Source: Oxytricha trifallax
Taxonomy: Eukaryota > Ciliophora > Spirotrichea > Sporadotrichida > Oxytrichidae
Direction: 5' to 3'
NCBI GenBank assembly: GCA_000711775.1
Contig: ARYC01016894.1
Span: 1-64,000, forward strand
DNA length: 64,000 nt
Position numbers and translations under genes: made by a program. Numbering within the stretch: the first letter of the stretch is position 1; every line of letters starts with the position of its first letter. The notes below the pieces were generated by a model that had not been told where the DNA came from, ran no database searches, and was given only the letters and a program-made list of their open reading frames with translations. Positions 1 through 8,778 of this stretch are shown piece by piece.

Positions 1-338
1 CACCATTTGTCAGGATATTTATATCCTGTTTTAATAGCAAATAAGTTCTTACCGGTAGCATTGAACGAAAAGGAATCTATCTGGTAGCCATAACGTATAA
101 ATTCCTGTTTCATGAACTGAAACGCCTTTTCATTCCCTGGCTGCTGATATTGCCTTGATTTGATTGTGTCGGTTACGCCATTAATAACGACTGGCTTTTC
201 CCCGGATAACTGTTTAACAAAATTGGTAAGTGAATCTATCCTAACATCATTCAATAGACTTTGAACGGTTGGATTTTGGGCAATGCTATTCCCCCAAGTA
301 AACAGTATAACTGTAAAAAATAAACTTATTGATTTCAT
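1..338 (-). CDS. M28-family metallopeptidase, N-terminal part (runs off the window)
   Basis: The first 112 residues are visible, starting at the ATG at 336-338. A hydrophobic signal peptide of about 21 residues ends in NSIAQ, so the product is exported. The body reads NDVRIDSLTNFVKQL, then AFQFMKQEFIRYGY, then GKNLFAIKTGYKYPDKW. That is the usual lead-in of M28 zinc aminopeptidases, in which a strand ending KYPDK is followed by the first metal-binding HxD; the metal ligands lie beyond base 1. The gene starts 2 bp after the stop of the upstream His-rich secreted protein, so it is probably the last visible gene of the metal operon. The family call rests on this N-terminal pattern only. Confidence 0.6.
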   Translation of the reverse strand, partial: MKSISLFFTVILFTWGNSIAQNPTVQSLLNDVRIDSLTNFVKQLSGEKPVVINGVTDTIKSRQYQQPGNEKAFQFMKQEFIRYGYQIDSFSFNATGKNLFAIKTGYKYPDKW

Positions 339-340
339 GC

Positions 341-775
341 TTAATGTTTTTTTAATCCTTCATAAAAGTGTGTTGCGTTTATTATTTTTGTTCCTATTTG
401 TATTCTGAAAACCATATTTACAGGCTGTGTGAAATCTATTTTGTTTGTGGTAAACTTATCCGGTGACATTTCTAATTTAACACTGTCTGTTTTTTCATTT
501 TTATATTTGAATGTCAGAGTTGCCGTAGCTTCTTTCAGTACTATTTCTTTATAATTTTTTTTCAATACGTACACCAATAACTTTTCCTCCTGCTGCATAG
601 GATTTACGACTATTTCGAGCTTGTATTTTCCTGCATCCACAATCTCGCCCCCATGCTGCGGTGAATACTTAAACATTGCTTTTTCGTTTTCGTCATGTTC
701 ACCACCGCCATGATTGTGTTGCGCAAATGATGTTAGGGAAAACAGAATAGAGATGATAAAAAATAGATAACGCAT
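341..775 (-). CDS. Small secreted His-rich protein of a metal-resistance cluster
   Basis: 144 residues. A signal peptide (MRYLFFIISILFSLTSFAQ) is followed directly by a His/Glu-rich stretch, HNHGGGEHDENE. The rest looks like a single beta-rich domain containing PQHGGEIVDAGKYKLEIVV. The HGG followed by a strand resembles short periplasmic domains found beside Cus/Czc-type metal efflux systems. The product is probably periplasmic and could bind or buffer Zn, Cd or Cu; that role is inferred from the histidines and from the P-type ATPase in the same gene string. Spacing is 2 bp to the downstream peptidase and 4 bp from the upstream barrel gene, which suggests co-transcription. I do not recognise a named family. 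Confidence 0.7.
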   Translation of the reverse strand: MRYLFFIISILFSLTSFAQHNHGGGEHDENEKAMFKYSPQHGGEIVDAGKYKLEIVVNPMQQEEKLLVYVLKKNYKEIVLKEATATLTFKYKNEKTDSVKLEMSPDKFTTNKIDFTQPVNMVFRIQIGTKIINATHFYEGLKKH

Positions 776-779
776 ATTA

Positions 780-1658
780 TTATAGTTTAAATTGATATCC
801 CAAAATTAAAATTGCTTCTGCTGCCCAAAACTTATGACTTGCTTTCCCATACCCTTTACCCTGCACGATAGCATTTATGTAATTTGCTCTTGCTCCTTTG
901 CCAGTAAATTCAATAAATCCATGTTTTAGGAATTCAAACCGAAGCCCGGCTTCGATACCTGCAATGACACCTGAAATTTTCCAGTTATTGTTGATACGGC
1001 TACCAAAAACAGTTACATCAGTCCTCGGATAAACAATCCCCATACCTGGCTTTACAATCAAACCTAAGTTATGTTTTCTGTTTTTTGATTCTAACAGCTT
1101 CCAGCGCTTTATAAAATTAATCATCCAGAAATTAGCACCATCTGTATGCTCAAAGTGCAAAAATTTATTGGGATCAAGTATAGTATCCTTATCAAAATAG
1201 TCACCGTTGATTTGCCCCTTTACCCTTACTTTTTGATAGTTGTTCACCACGTACTTAGCGTGGTCGTAATTAATTTCCACGCCGAAATCACGTTTGTTAT
1301 TTAGAAAACAACCTAGTCTGAATCCGAATTGTGGTATGGTGATGTTCACAACATCTTTTATTTGATCAAAATCCGGCCTGTCGTTGGCTTTGGCATCATA
1401 AACCGTAAAATCATAGGTGTAGTATTGTCCATTTATCAATTGAGGATTACTGTTTTGTATTCTGATATCGCTTCTGCTATACCAATCCCGATTATATCCC
1501 CATCCGAAATAAAAAGTAGGTTTTCGTTTCACCTGTGTACTGTCAGAGCAATATACACTGCCACACCACAAAAGTGATAGCACGAATACCCATCCGTTTT
1601 TAATCCTTATTTTATTTACTCGTTGCATCATATACTGCCAATCATACTTCGCTTGCAT
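780..1658 (-). CDS. Probable outer-membrane beta-barrel protein
   Basis: 292 residues from the ATG at 1,656-1,658, which overlaps the stop of the upstream gene as TAATG (translational coupling). A second ATG ten codons in is an alternative start, because a hydrophobic leader (NGWVFVLSLLWCGSVYCS) begins near residue 21. The mature part alternates polar and aromatic residues (FYFGWGYNRDWYSRSD, FGVEINYDHAKYVV, FWAAEAILILGYQFKL) and finishes with a strand ending near an aromatic residue, typical of Bacteroidota outer-membrane barrels. No named family is recognised. Its place between a membrane protein and a His-rich secreted protein suggests an envelope role in the metal cluster, but no specific function is shown. 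Confidence 0.65.
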   Translation of the reverse strand: MQAKYDWQYMMQRVNKIRIKNGWVFVLSLLWCGSVYCSDSTQVKRKPTFYFGWGYNRDWYSRSDIRIQNSNPQLINGQYYTYDFTVYDAKANDRPDFDQIKDVVNITIPQFGFRLGCFLNNKRDFGVEINYDHAKYVVNNYQKVRVKGQINGDYFDKDTILDPNKFLHFEHTDGANFWMINFIKRWKLLESKNRKHNLGLIVKPGMGIVYPRTDVTVFGSRINNNWKISGVIAGIEAGLRFEFLKHGFIEFTGKGARANYINAIVQGKGYGKASHKFWAAEAILILGYQFKL

Positions 1659-2215
1659 TAGTTTATCTTAACTAAACGCCACATACCCCACCATGCTGCT
1701 GGTGCTAATGGTATCACACTCCACATCCCTGGGAAATAACTATAAGGTTGATCTCTGAATAGGGGGAATGCAAAGTGTGCTAATTCTGTAATTCCCATTG
1801 AAGCGAAGAATGTCCATGCTAAATAATAGCCAAACTTATAACGTTTCCAAAGAAGTAAAGGAATCAATAACCAAAAGCCTGCTATGGCATAAAGCAGTAT
1901 AGCCTGCCAGGAAGTTGAATCCGGCACTGGTACACCTGTTAGTTCAGAAAGAGCAGGAAAAAAATCTTTTTCCCGTTCTTCTATTTTGTGAACCAGGAAC
2001 AAAGCCAGGGTGACAAAATAAGGTAAACTGATGTTCTTAAACGGTGTTTCGTAAGTTACAAATAACCATATCAATAATCCTCCGAGGTAACCGAACGTAA
2101 ATACGAACGCAGGCACAATTCCAAGCGCTGCATACCCTAAGAGAATAGCAGTAATGGTAAATATAGCCGCCGCAAGGACGGTAGCAACCTTATGTGGAAA
2201 TATTGGTATATACAT
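1658..2215 (-). CDS. Multi-pass membrane protein with an HxxEE motif
   Basis: 185 residues with about five hydrophobic segments (roughly residues 10-30, 33-54, 62-78, 102-122 and 130-150) and a positively charged C-terminus. HKIEE near residue 76 follows a transmembrane stretch, and ITELAHF near residue 142 gives a second Glu/His pair. This fits the HXXEE-type membrane family, whose function is unknown; the charged residues in the membrane suggest metal binding or an intramembrane activity. It lies 38 bp downstream of another small membrane protein in the string that begins with the metal ATPase, and its stop overlaps the next start. The family assignment is by motif only. Confidence 0.6.
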   Translation of the reverse strand: MYIPIFPHKVATVLAAAIFTITAILLGYAALGIVPAFVFTFGYLGGLLIWLFVTYETPFKNISLPYFVTLALFLVHKIEEREKDFFPALSELTGVPVPDSTSWQAILLYAIAGFWLLIPLLLWKRYKFGYYLAWTFFASMGITELAHFAFPLFRDQPYSYFPGMWSVIPLAPAAWWGMWRLVKIN

Positions 2216-2253
2216 GATACTATGTATTTAGTTTTAAATTTATTTTTTGAAAA

Positions 2254-2550
2254 TCATTCCTCCCATTTCCATCCTCTTAGGTGATAGTATTTTTTTCTTG
2301 GTGTGGCACGCAACGGATGTATGCCATGCTTTTTACACCATATTACATGGTATATCGAACCCGGCACGGTGACAAGAATTGGCACAAGTGCAGCCCAATG
2401 GCCTGCCCAATAATAAATTCCAATCGTTATTGCATATATTATCAACCATTTGATTATACGCCTGATTGCAGGTGTTTCTACTTCAAAACGCCCGAATAAT
2501 ACGAATGCCAAAAGCTGTAATACAAGTAATTCTATTAACTCTATTTCCAT
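2254..2550 (-). CDS. Small membrane protein downstream of the metal P-type ATPase
   Basis: 98 residues. Hydrophobic segments lie at about residues 5-20, 33-48 and 52-66 (ELIELLVLQLLAFVLFG; WLIIYAITIGIYYWAGHW; ALVPILVTVPGSIYHVIW). A basic, aromatic tail follows (HGIHPLRATPRKKYYHLRG). The start lies 8 bp after the stop of the ATPase gene, so the two are almost certainly one transcript. No family is recognised. Histidines and a cysteine near the last membrane segment could contact metal, which is inference from context only. Confidence 0.65.
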   Translation of the reverse strand: MEIELIELLVLQLLAFVLFGRFEVETPAIRRIIKWLIIYAITIGIYYWAGHWAALVPILVTVPGSIYHVIWCKKHGIHPLRATPRKKYYHLRGWKWEE

Positions 2551-2557
2551 AAGAAGA

Positions 2558-4627
2558 TTAGTCGAATTTCATTTTCTGAATTCTCACTGCATTTAATATC
2601 GCCAGTAATGCAACACCTACATCGGCAAATACGGCTTCCCACATGGTAGCTAATCCTCCAGCTCCTAAAGCCAGTACTACAACTTTTACAGCAAAGGCAA
2701 AAATGATATTTTGCCAGACTACTTTGTTGGTGACTCGTCCTATCTCAATGGCTCTTGCAATTTTTGATGGCTGATCCGTTTGTATAATCACATCCGCCGT
2801 TTCAATAGCTGCGTCACTGCCTAAACCGCCCATAGCCATCCCCACATCACTCAATGCCAATACAGGTGCATCGTTTATACCATCCCCTACAAAAGCTATT
2901 ACGGCTTGTTTGTTTTGTTTGAGTTCTTCTACCTTTTTTACCTTGTGTTCAGGTAAAAGATCTCCGAACGCTTTATCAATCCCAATTTTTTTGGCTACTC
3001 TGTCTACCACTGCCTGTTTATCGCCTGAAAGCATCACGGTCTCAATCTTCTTTTCATGTAGAATTTTAATGGCATCAGCGCTATCTTCTTTTATTTCGTC
3101 TGCGATTGTAACATAGCCTGCTAATTTCCCATCAACGGCCACTACTACAATGGTGTCTTTTACATCTTTTACTTTTTCATCCACTTTAATGTTCTCTTTT
3201 ACCATTAGTTTGAGGTTTCCTGCTAATACCGTTTTGCCGTTAACAGTGCCTTTTAAACCATGTCCGCTGATTTCCTCCAGGTTATCTACTTTTACATTTT
3301 TAGATGCCTCTCCGGCTTTTTCTACTACTGCCTGAGCAATGGGATGGGTCGATTGAGCTTCGACAGCAGCAGCTAAAGGCAGCCATTCGTTTTCCGGAAT
3401 ATCATAGCTTACTACTTCCTGTACTTTAAAAACTCCTTTGGTTAATGTTCCGGTTTTATCCATTACAACGGTATTAACCTTTGTCATTAAGTCCAGGAAA
3501 TTAGAACCTTTGAACAAGATTCCATTACGTGAAGCTGCACCTATGCCTCCAAAATAACCAAGAGGGATGGATATAACCAATGCACACGGACAAGAAATCA
3601 CAAGGAATATTAATGCACGGTATAACCATTGGGAAAATACATAATCGCTGACGAAGAAATAAGGAATAGTTGTAATACCTATGGCCAGGAAAACGACGAT
3701 GGGAGTATAGATCTTGGAGAATTTTCGGATGAACTGCTCTGTTTTTGCTTTTCGTGTAGTAGCTTCCTGAACAAGGGTTAGAATACGTGCCAGCGAACTA
3801 TCGTTGAACAGTTTGGTAACTTTCAGCTCGATAACTTTTCCCTGGTTGATCATCCCTGCCAAAACGGTTTCGCCTTTATTGATCGAAGAAGGTTGACTCT
3901 CTCCGGTTAGGGCCGCTGTGTTGAAGGTACTACCTTCTGACAATAGCTCTCCATCCAAAGGTACTTTTTCTCCTGCTTTAATTTGCACAATGTCCCCAAC
4001 CTGAACTTTTGCAGGGTCTGTCTCCACAAAGCCTCCGTCTTTTTTCACGAAAGCTTTATCAGGCCGGATATCCAACAGCGCTTTAATACTCCGTTTGGCC
4101 CGGTTAACTGCGGCTGTTTGAAAAAGTTCGCCAATGGCATAAAACAACATCACAGCAACACCTTCAGGATATTCGCCAATACTAAATGCACCAACCGTTG
4201 CCACCGTCATTAGAAAGAACTCGGTAAAGAATTCTTTATTAGCAATCGCCTTTACAGCATCTTTCATTACCGGGAAACCTACAGGCAGGTAAGCTATAAT
4301 ATACCAGGCAATACGGACATATTTTGTAAAGAATCCTGGCTTTATATAATTATCAAATAAAATCCCGACTATAAGCATCACGAAGCTGATAATGGCAGGT
4401 AAATATTCTTTCCATCCTACGGTTCCGTTCTCGTCACCATGACTGTGATCGTGTCCGTGATCCTCATCCTCATGATTATGCCCATCATCGTGGGAATGCC
4501 CTTTTTCGTTTTTATGTTCCTTATGCAGCTTATCAGCTTTCACATTTATTTTTTCCTCTTGTGTACAGCAAATGCGTTTTCCGTTTTTGTCGTACTTGTG
4601 GACGTGGTGTGGATCTGTATTAATCAT
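2558..4627 (-). CDS. Zinc/cadmium-type heavy-metal P1B ATPase
   Basis: 689 residues. The first 68 residues are a flexible His/Asp/Glu-rich metal-binding tail (GHSHDDGHNHEDEDHGHDHS) in place of the usual GMTCxxC domain. The full P1B core follows: TGES at 241-244 (actuator), the CPC metal site at 346-348 (ISCPCALVI), the phosphorylated Asp390 in DKTGTLTKG, THP at 427-429 (the HP locus), and GDGINDAP at 581-588 (hinge). The family exports soft divalent metals across the inner membrane using ATP; a CPC membrane site with a His-rich tail fits Zn2+/Cd2+/Co2+ export better than copper, but the exact ion is inferred. It heads the gene string 4627 to 1. No sensor gene is visible. Confidence 0.95.
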   Translation of the reverse strand: MINTDPHHVHKYDKNGKRICCTQEEKINVKADKLHKEHKNEKGHSHDDGHNHEDEDHGHDHSHGDENGTVGWKEYLPAIISFVMLIVGILFDNYIKPGFFTKYVRIAWYIIAYLPVGFPVMKDAVKAIANKEFFTEFFLMTVATVGAFSIGEYPEGVAVMLFYAIGELFQTAAVNRAKRSIKALLDIRPDKAFVKKDGGFVETDPAKVQVGDIVQIKAGEKVPLDGELLSEGSTFNTAALTGESQPSSINKGETVLAGMINQGKVIELKVTKLFNDSSLARILTLVQEATTRKAKTEQFIRKFSKIYTPIVVFLAIGITTIPYFFVSDYVFSQWLYRALIFLVISCPCALVISIPLGYFGGIGAASRNGILFKGSNFLDLMTKVNTVVMDKTGTLTKGVFKVQEVVSYDIPENEWLPLAAAVEAQSTHPIAQAVVEKAGEASKNVKVDNLEEISGHGLKGTVNGKTVLAGNLKLMVKENIKVDEKVKDVKDTIVVVAVDGKLAGYVTIADEIKEDSADAIKILHEKKIETVMLSGDKQAVVDRVAKKIGIDKAFGDLLPEHKVKKVEELKQNKQAVIAFVGDGINDAPVLALSDVGMAMGGLGSDAAIETADVIIQTDQPSKIARAIEIGRVTNKVVWQNIIFAFAVKVVVLALGAGGLATMWEAVFADVGVALLAILNAVRIQKMKFD

Positions 4628-4711
4628 ATTTTTATTTTTAGTGTATACATTGTTCGTGTTTCTCTTTAATTTTTTGACATCTAAAGCTTTAATGATTAGT
4701 AATGCCTAGTG

Positions 4712-5272
4712 TCATTTTTTTTCTTCTTGTTTGCATGATTTAAAAAAGTAATTAATAACATAACTATGCTGTTTTCGGTTATAAGTGGAATAGTCCTGAT
4801 ACCATTTAAGCTCACTCTGCAATTTCCGTAATAAGCAGGTGTCATTTTTAAATTCCTGTTTAATGTATTTCCACTTTAAAGAATAGATTGCTCCGTCGAG
4901 ATTTTTACTAAAATAGTATGAGGTATAACTGCTACGGTAACCTGAATGGCTTTGAGAATATATCGGGATTGGCGAACTTTCTCTCAACAGATAATACTGA
5001 TCGTTATAATTTCTGTAAACCTCTCCGTTTCTGTATTTTATTCCCCAGATGCTATCACAAGCAATTATTTCTTTTGTTTTATCATGCCTTCTAATAGCCA
5101 TCGAATCACCTCTGAAATTCCGCACGATGCTTTTTACTGACTTCGCTTTAGCCCATTCATTAGCTATCTCCGGGCTTCCTTTAAGAATCATGACGTTGAA
5201 CTTGCAAGAAAAAAACGGGCACAGTATGGTCGTAAAGATTATCGCTGTAAAATATTTTCTGCCAGTTTTCAT
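4712..5272 (-). CDS. Hypothetical exported protein, possible lipoprotein
   Basis: 186 residues. The leader (MKTGRKYFTAIIFTTILCPF) has lysine/arginine and then a hydrophobic core, and FFSCK at about 20-24 is a weak lipobox-like site for a lipoprotein anchor. The rest is polar with many Tyr and Lys residues and a WGIKYRNGEVYRNY segment that looks like a small beta domain. I do not recognise a family. It sits 84 bp upstream of the metal ATPase on the same strand, so it could share a promoter, but the gap also allows a separate one. Confidence 0.55.
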   Translation of the reverse strand: MKTGRKYFTAIIFTTILCPFFSCKFNVMILKGSPEIANEWAKAKSVKSIVRNFRGDSMAIRRHDKTKEIIACDSIWGIKYRNGEVYRNYNDQYYLLRESSPIPIYSQSHSGYRSSYTSYYFSKNLDGAIYSLKWKYIKQEFKNDTCLLRKLQSELKWYQDYSTYNRKQHSYVINYFFKSCKQEEKK

Positions 5273-5314
5273 ATTCTATTTACTTAGTTTATTACCTACA
5301 GATCATTGAGACCC

Positions 5315-5668
5315 TTACTTATCGTTTGAATAATATTTACCTATCATCTCTTTAACACCAGTCTCTAACAGCTCAGCTTCATCTTTTAATTTTATCAATT
5401 CCGATTCTATTATCAGTGCATCAATGTATGCTTCTTTAACAGCCTGCTTTAATTCAGTAAGATCTTCTGCGAGCTGAACACTTTTATAATTTAGACGGCT
5501 AAGTTTCCCCGGATCGGAATAAATGCTACTATTTAATTTCCTCAGATCTGCGTTAATGCCCTGAAGCTTATTTTCAATTAACCGGATATATTCACCTGAC
5601 CTTTTTAAATCGTTGTCGTTCATGTTACAATCTATATTCTTACTTATATTCTTCTCTTTAACGCTCAT
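5315..5668 (-). CDS. Hypothetical small coiled-coil protein
   Basis: 117 residues, highly charged and predicted almost wholly helical, with heptad-like spacing of Leu/Ile (IRLIENKLQGINADLRKLNS; LAEDLTELKQAVKEA; LIIESELIKLKDEAELLE). There is no signal peptide and no membrane segment, so it is probably cytoplasmic. No family is recognised. It lies 42 bp upstream of the preceding hypothetical gene and 21 bp downstream of the bestrophin-like gene, all on minus. Confidence 0.55.
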   Translation of the reverse strand: MSVKEKNISKNIDCNMNDNDLKRSGEYIRLIENKLQGINADLRKLNSSIYSDPGKLSRLNYKSVQLAEDLTELKQAVKEAYIDALIIESELIKLKDEAELLETGVKEMIGKYYSNDK

Positions 5669-5689
5669 TATACATGCTTATTCATCGTA

Positions 5690-6532
5690 TTACATCTGGT
5701 AATACAAATTGTTATCTTGAGTGATTGGAGCTGCCTTTTCGCCGTTCATTTGCCTGATATTGGTTTCAATAGTTTGCGCCAATGCTGTAACCGGTATATC
5801 CACCGGTGAATTTTCAAAAGGGTCCTGCATAAGAATGGCGGTTTTCTCTATACTTATGAAAATGATGGGAATTAGTATAGTTACCGCTATTTCTATAATG
5901 ATCTTTGAATCATCCAATCCGAACGGCAGGATGAATGTAAAGACATAGATGAGTGTATGGAGAAGCAAGCTGTAAGCTCTTGGAAACACTGTGTTTTTGA
6001 TGCGCTCGCACATACCCATGCTGTTACAAAAATTACCAATCGTGGCATTTAACTGCATCACCTGAAACTCTGACAAACTATTCTCTTTAGCCAGTCGGTT
6101 CAGTTGTAGGGAATGCGCATCAAGCAAGGCATTTGGGATATTTGCCGCATCAATAGGATGAGCGGAAAGATATGTTTTTACCTTCTTTGAAAAAGGCTGA
6201 CGTCGCAGAGATTCACCAAGTGCATACGTCCAAATTATTTGCCGTTCGGCAAATGCTTTTATTTCATCCTGCTTATTTTCAGGAATGAATTGAATGATCT
6301 GACGTGTGAAGGTGCGTGAATCGTTCACAATGGCTCCCCAAACTTTACGGGCTTCCCACCAACGGTCGTAGGATTGAGACGTCCGAAAAGCCAAAAGAAG
6401 TGATACGGCTGTTCCAAGAATGGCAGTGACCGGCAGCGGCAATGTTACATTTTGCAGCCAGGGATGCGTATTTGCTATTATTTTGCTCGCATTAATTAAA
6501 TAACTCCCACGAAACCTCTTTAACAATATTTC
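5690..6532 (-). CDS. Bestrophin-like (UPF0187) anion-channel family protein, 5' end missing
   Basis: About 280 residues. The conserved LLLAFRTSQSYDRWWEARKV (first-helix and neck region) and QDPFENSPVDIPVTALAQTI (C-terminal loop after the last membrane helix) are clear marks of the bacterial bestrophin family, pentameric anion or cation channels of the inner membrane. Family members normally begin some 25-50 residues earlier, with an extra N-terminal amphipathic segment. Here the frame opens with no ATG (the first start-like codon is TTG at 6,524-6,526) and the DNA changes to ciliate transposon sequence within about 10 bp. The gene is therefore cut at the junction. Confidence 0.8.
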   Translation of the reverse strand, partial: EILLKRFRGSYLINASKIIANTHPWLQNVTLPLPVTAILGTAVSLLLAFRTSQSYDRWWEARKVWGAIVNDSRTFTRQIIQFIPENKQDEIKAFAERQIIWTYALGESLRRQPFSKKVKTYLSAHPIDAANIPNALLDAHSLQLNRLAKENSLSEFQVMQLNATIGNFCNSMGMCERIKNTVFPRAYSLLLHTLIYVFTFILPFGLDDSKIIIEIAVTILIPIIFISIEKTAILMQDPFENSPVDIPVTALAQTIETNIRQMNGEKAAPITQDNNLYYQM

Positions 6533-6541
6533 CCCCTAAAC
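6527..6541. other. Junction between bacterial and ciliate DNA
   Basis: To the left the bestrophin-like frame is open and uninterrupted. To the right, from about 6,534, the sequence matches the right terminal repeat of the TBE ending at 12,772 (shared blocks include CAAATCAA, CACTTATAAACCTCA and GGTTTTGGGGTTTTG). Base composition falls sharply after this point. The switch happens inside both a bacterial gene and a transposon end, as expected of a ligation, amplification or assembly chimera. Confidence 0.75.
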
Positions 6542-6586
6542 AAATCAAACCACTTATAAACCTCATTAAGGGGTTTTGGGGTTTTG
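6541..6586 (+). repeat. Orphan TBE right terminal repeat with G4T4 telomere-like end
   Basis: The segment ends in GGGGTTTTGGGGTTTTG, as TBE right ends do, and upstream it matches the same region of the TBE ending at 12,772. The flanking ATT (6,587-6,589) fits the ANT target preferred by TBEs. No TBE body lies to its left; bacterial DNA is there instead. Only two telomere repeats are present, so it is a transposon end and not a chromosome end. Confidence 0.85.
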
Positions 6587-7231
6587 ATTGTTATCTACCT
6601 TTTAATTTAATTTCTTTTTCTTTCCTCTTTTTGGGGAATTTTATTTATATTGATTGAGCTATTACGATCTTAGTTTATTATTAATGAAATACACTTAAAA
6701 TGGGGAAAATGCAAAATATAAAAAAAAAACTAATCTTTTAAATACATAACAGCCACTAATTAGAAAAATGATCAGACCAAATTATATCCCTATTTATTTA
6801 ACTGTCTTATTTATTAAATATTGTTTTTAAGATACCTATTAATTTAAACTGTAATTAATTTAACATGGAGTCATTAAATACAATTATTTTTAATCATTTC
6901 TCCATTTCAATTCTTTTCTAGCGCAGTGTTCTAAGCTGCTGCAGCACCCATCGTTAATAGATATCTTCACTGTATTTTCAAGGTATCTTTAGGGTATCTT
7001 CTTCGGCATTAATTACAAAGAATTGGCCCCAAAAAAAGTTATTATTGATGTCATAACTTAGGACTTATTTTTTTATAATCGTCGAGGAGTTTATGAGTTA
7101 TAGGAGTATATGAAGTTCAATAATTTTTTACATTCAAAGTTTATAATTATAGTAATATTTTTAATTAATTATTTATAGTGAGAATAAATCATATAACTAG
7201 TTCGATAGTAACATCAATATCTGTCTATACA
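6587..7231. other. AT-rich germline DNA without a recognised gene
   Basis: No reading frame of note in the ciliate code. About 6,910-7,005 (AGCGCAGTG, CTGCTGCAG, TAGATATCTTC, GGTATCTTTAGGGTATCTTC) matches, in reverse complement, the loop of the inverted-repeat element at 26,096-26,729, so it is a fragment of the same repeat family. Confidence 0.5.
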
Positions 7232-8290
7232 TCATTAGCTTGGAGAAGTCAGTTGGTTTCCAAAAAATATAAAGTTAGGTCTAATACTATGAGGTCTAGG
7301 AAAAATTTCCAAGTTTAGTCTATCAAGGGCCATCTAATGAATAAAGTCGTAAATCTGTTCTGGCTATTCAGAGTGCTTTCCATTTTTAGAGAATATAACG
7401 TTATCAGTAAGATGATAATTTAGCATTTCAACCACATATCCTTCTCTTCCTATTAAAAATGTTTCATAATTATGGGCTGTATACACACCAGAGCCATTAT
7501 GCAGTTTCATGTTTTTTGTCAATTTAATCCACTCTCCTTTCTCGACCTCGTCATAGCCATTTTTTCTTAAGAATTCCCTAGCAACATCCTTTTTTTGATT
7601 TACTATCTAAAAGATAAGTATACCTCTTTCTTAAATTAAGATTATTGGCATGTCTAGTATTTCCTGGTCAGTCATGGTTGGGTATGGCACCTACTACTTA
7701 ATCTTACAAGGTGAGTCCATTTAGTACAACTTCATAGAGCTTGCCGAATTTTTCAATTGCATCTTTCGCAATTTGTTCCCACATTCTTAGGTCTTTGACG
7801 TCTCCCTCGTATAGTAAAGGTTCTCTGAATAATTTGTAGGTTAGTTTTTTTACTCTTTTTTGGATAGGTATGAGTTGATAGCCTTTCAAAACTTTTATAC
7901 GAGTACATCAGCTGGGCCCTCAATGAAATCTTGGTTCTTCTCATCCTGAATCTTTTTTTATATACCCTTAGTTTTATTCATATTTTTGTTGCACGTTATT
8001 TCATGTCTTGAGCAGTGATTTGACCTCTCTTTTACTACCCCGCAGTATTTACATGTCCTCTTTAGTAACTGGTCTCGTGCTTTAGCTGACTTATGTTCTT
8101 CCCTATGGTAATTTGAAATATGGACTTCCAAGGCGTTGAGGCTATCATGCTATGAAGGGATGGAGCAGTATTGACAGATATAGATTTGAGGATTGAGTTT
8201 TATAATTTATTTACTAACTGCCGAAGCAATAAGTACTCCATTAGGTTTTTGGGCATTGTAAGTAAAATGTTTGTTTTAATTTAAACATTA
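7232..8290 (-). pseudogene. Zinc-finger plus MT-A70-type adenine methyltransferase, decayed
   Basis: Read with TAA/TAG as Gln. The N-terminal part has two Cys/His modules: YICQYCSIPSQ followed by HISNYH, and CKYCG followed by NHCSRH. The C-terminal half matches MT-A70 methyltransferases: GKLYEVVL, then DSPC where the catalytic DPPW should be, YPTMTDQEILDMP, then KHSEQPEQIYDFIHQM and IFPRPHSIRPNFIFFGNQL, the family's signature end. The stop is TGA at 7,232-7,234. No start ATG is visible, so the 5' limit is approximate. At least two single-base shifts are needed (near 7,890 and 7,718), and DSPC should abolish activity. Ciliate MT-A70 proteins make N6-methyladenine in DNA or RNA; this copy is probably a germline-limited relic, though read errors could account for the shifts. 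Confidence 0.65.
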
Positions 8291-8759
8291 GAACTATTTT
8301 TAATTTCGCTTATTTTATAAAATTAGTGTTTTATTTTGAAATATTCAAAGGTGAGGCAAAACAGCTTAGGAGCGAATTTGGCCATTTATTTTGTGGTGGC
8401 AGTCCAAACTTAGGATAGTATATTAAGAGAAAAGTTTAAGCGGTAGCTTTATACCCTGACACACATGGCTTAGACATTTTTTATATTATCTAAAAATAAA
8501 TTTATAATTATTAATAAAATCATATTATAGATTGATAAAGTTATGAATTATAACTTATTATAGAATTAACTAAAGAATAATCTAAGCTTACAAAGCCATG
8601 TTATAGTTTGAATGTATATTTATTTATTTAAATTACTTTTTATAAATTATATTTATTTGACTATTTATATATAAAAAATAAACATAATAATCATAATGAT
8701 TGTGTAAAAATCTCCTTGTTTATACTTACAACTAAAATTAATTAATAAGTATATATTTT
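8291..8759. other. AT-rich spacer, no gene seen
   Basis: Very AT-rich with TGA, TAA and TAG in all frames. No coding pattern or clear repeat was found between the methyltransferase relic and the probable left end of TBE copy A. Confidence 0.4.
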
Positions 8760-8778
8760 TAAAACCCAGAACCCTTTC
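8760..8778 (+). repeat. Possible degraded left inverted end of TBE copy A
   Basis: One deletion and one A-to-G change relative to the telomere-like start of the intact TBE in this window. Beyond 19 bp the match to the inverted repeat is lost. Chosen mainly because it gives the expected element length. Confidence 0.35.

Noticed and set aside
1..6530. Natural horizontal transfer of a bacterial operon into the ciliate
   Set aside because: No introns, no Gln TAA/TAG codons, no compositional blending, and an abrupt break inside a gene; contamination or a chimera is simpler. Kept as a finding because reads could decide.
6570..6586. G4T4 repeats as a true telomere
   Set aside because: Only two repeat units, followed at once by further germline DNA, and identical in context to transposon ends at 12,772 and 45,305.
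7020..7034. GGCCCCAAAAAAA as a TBE left end
   Set aside because: Downstream sequence does not match the TBE terminal repeat, and the distance to the next right end (5.75 kb) is too long.
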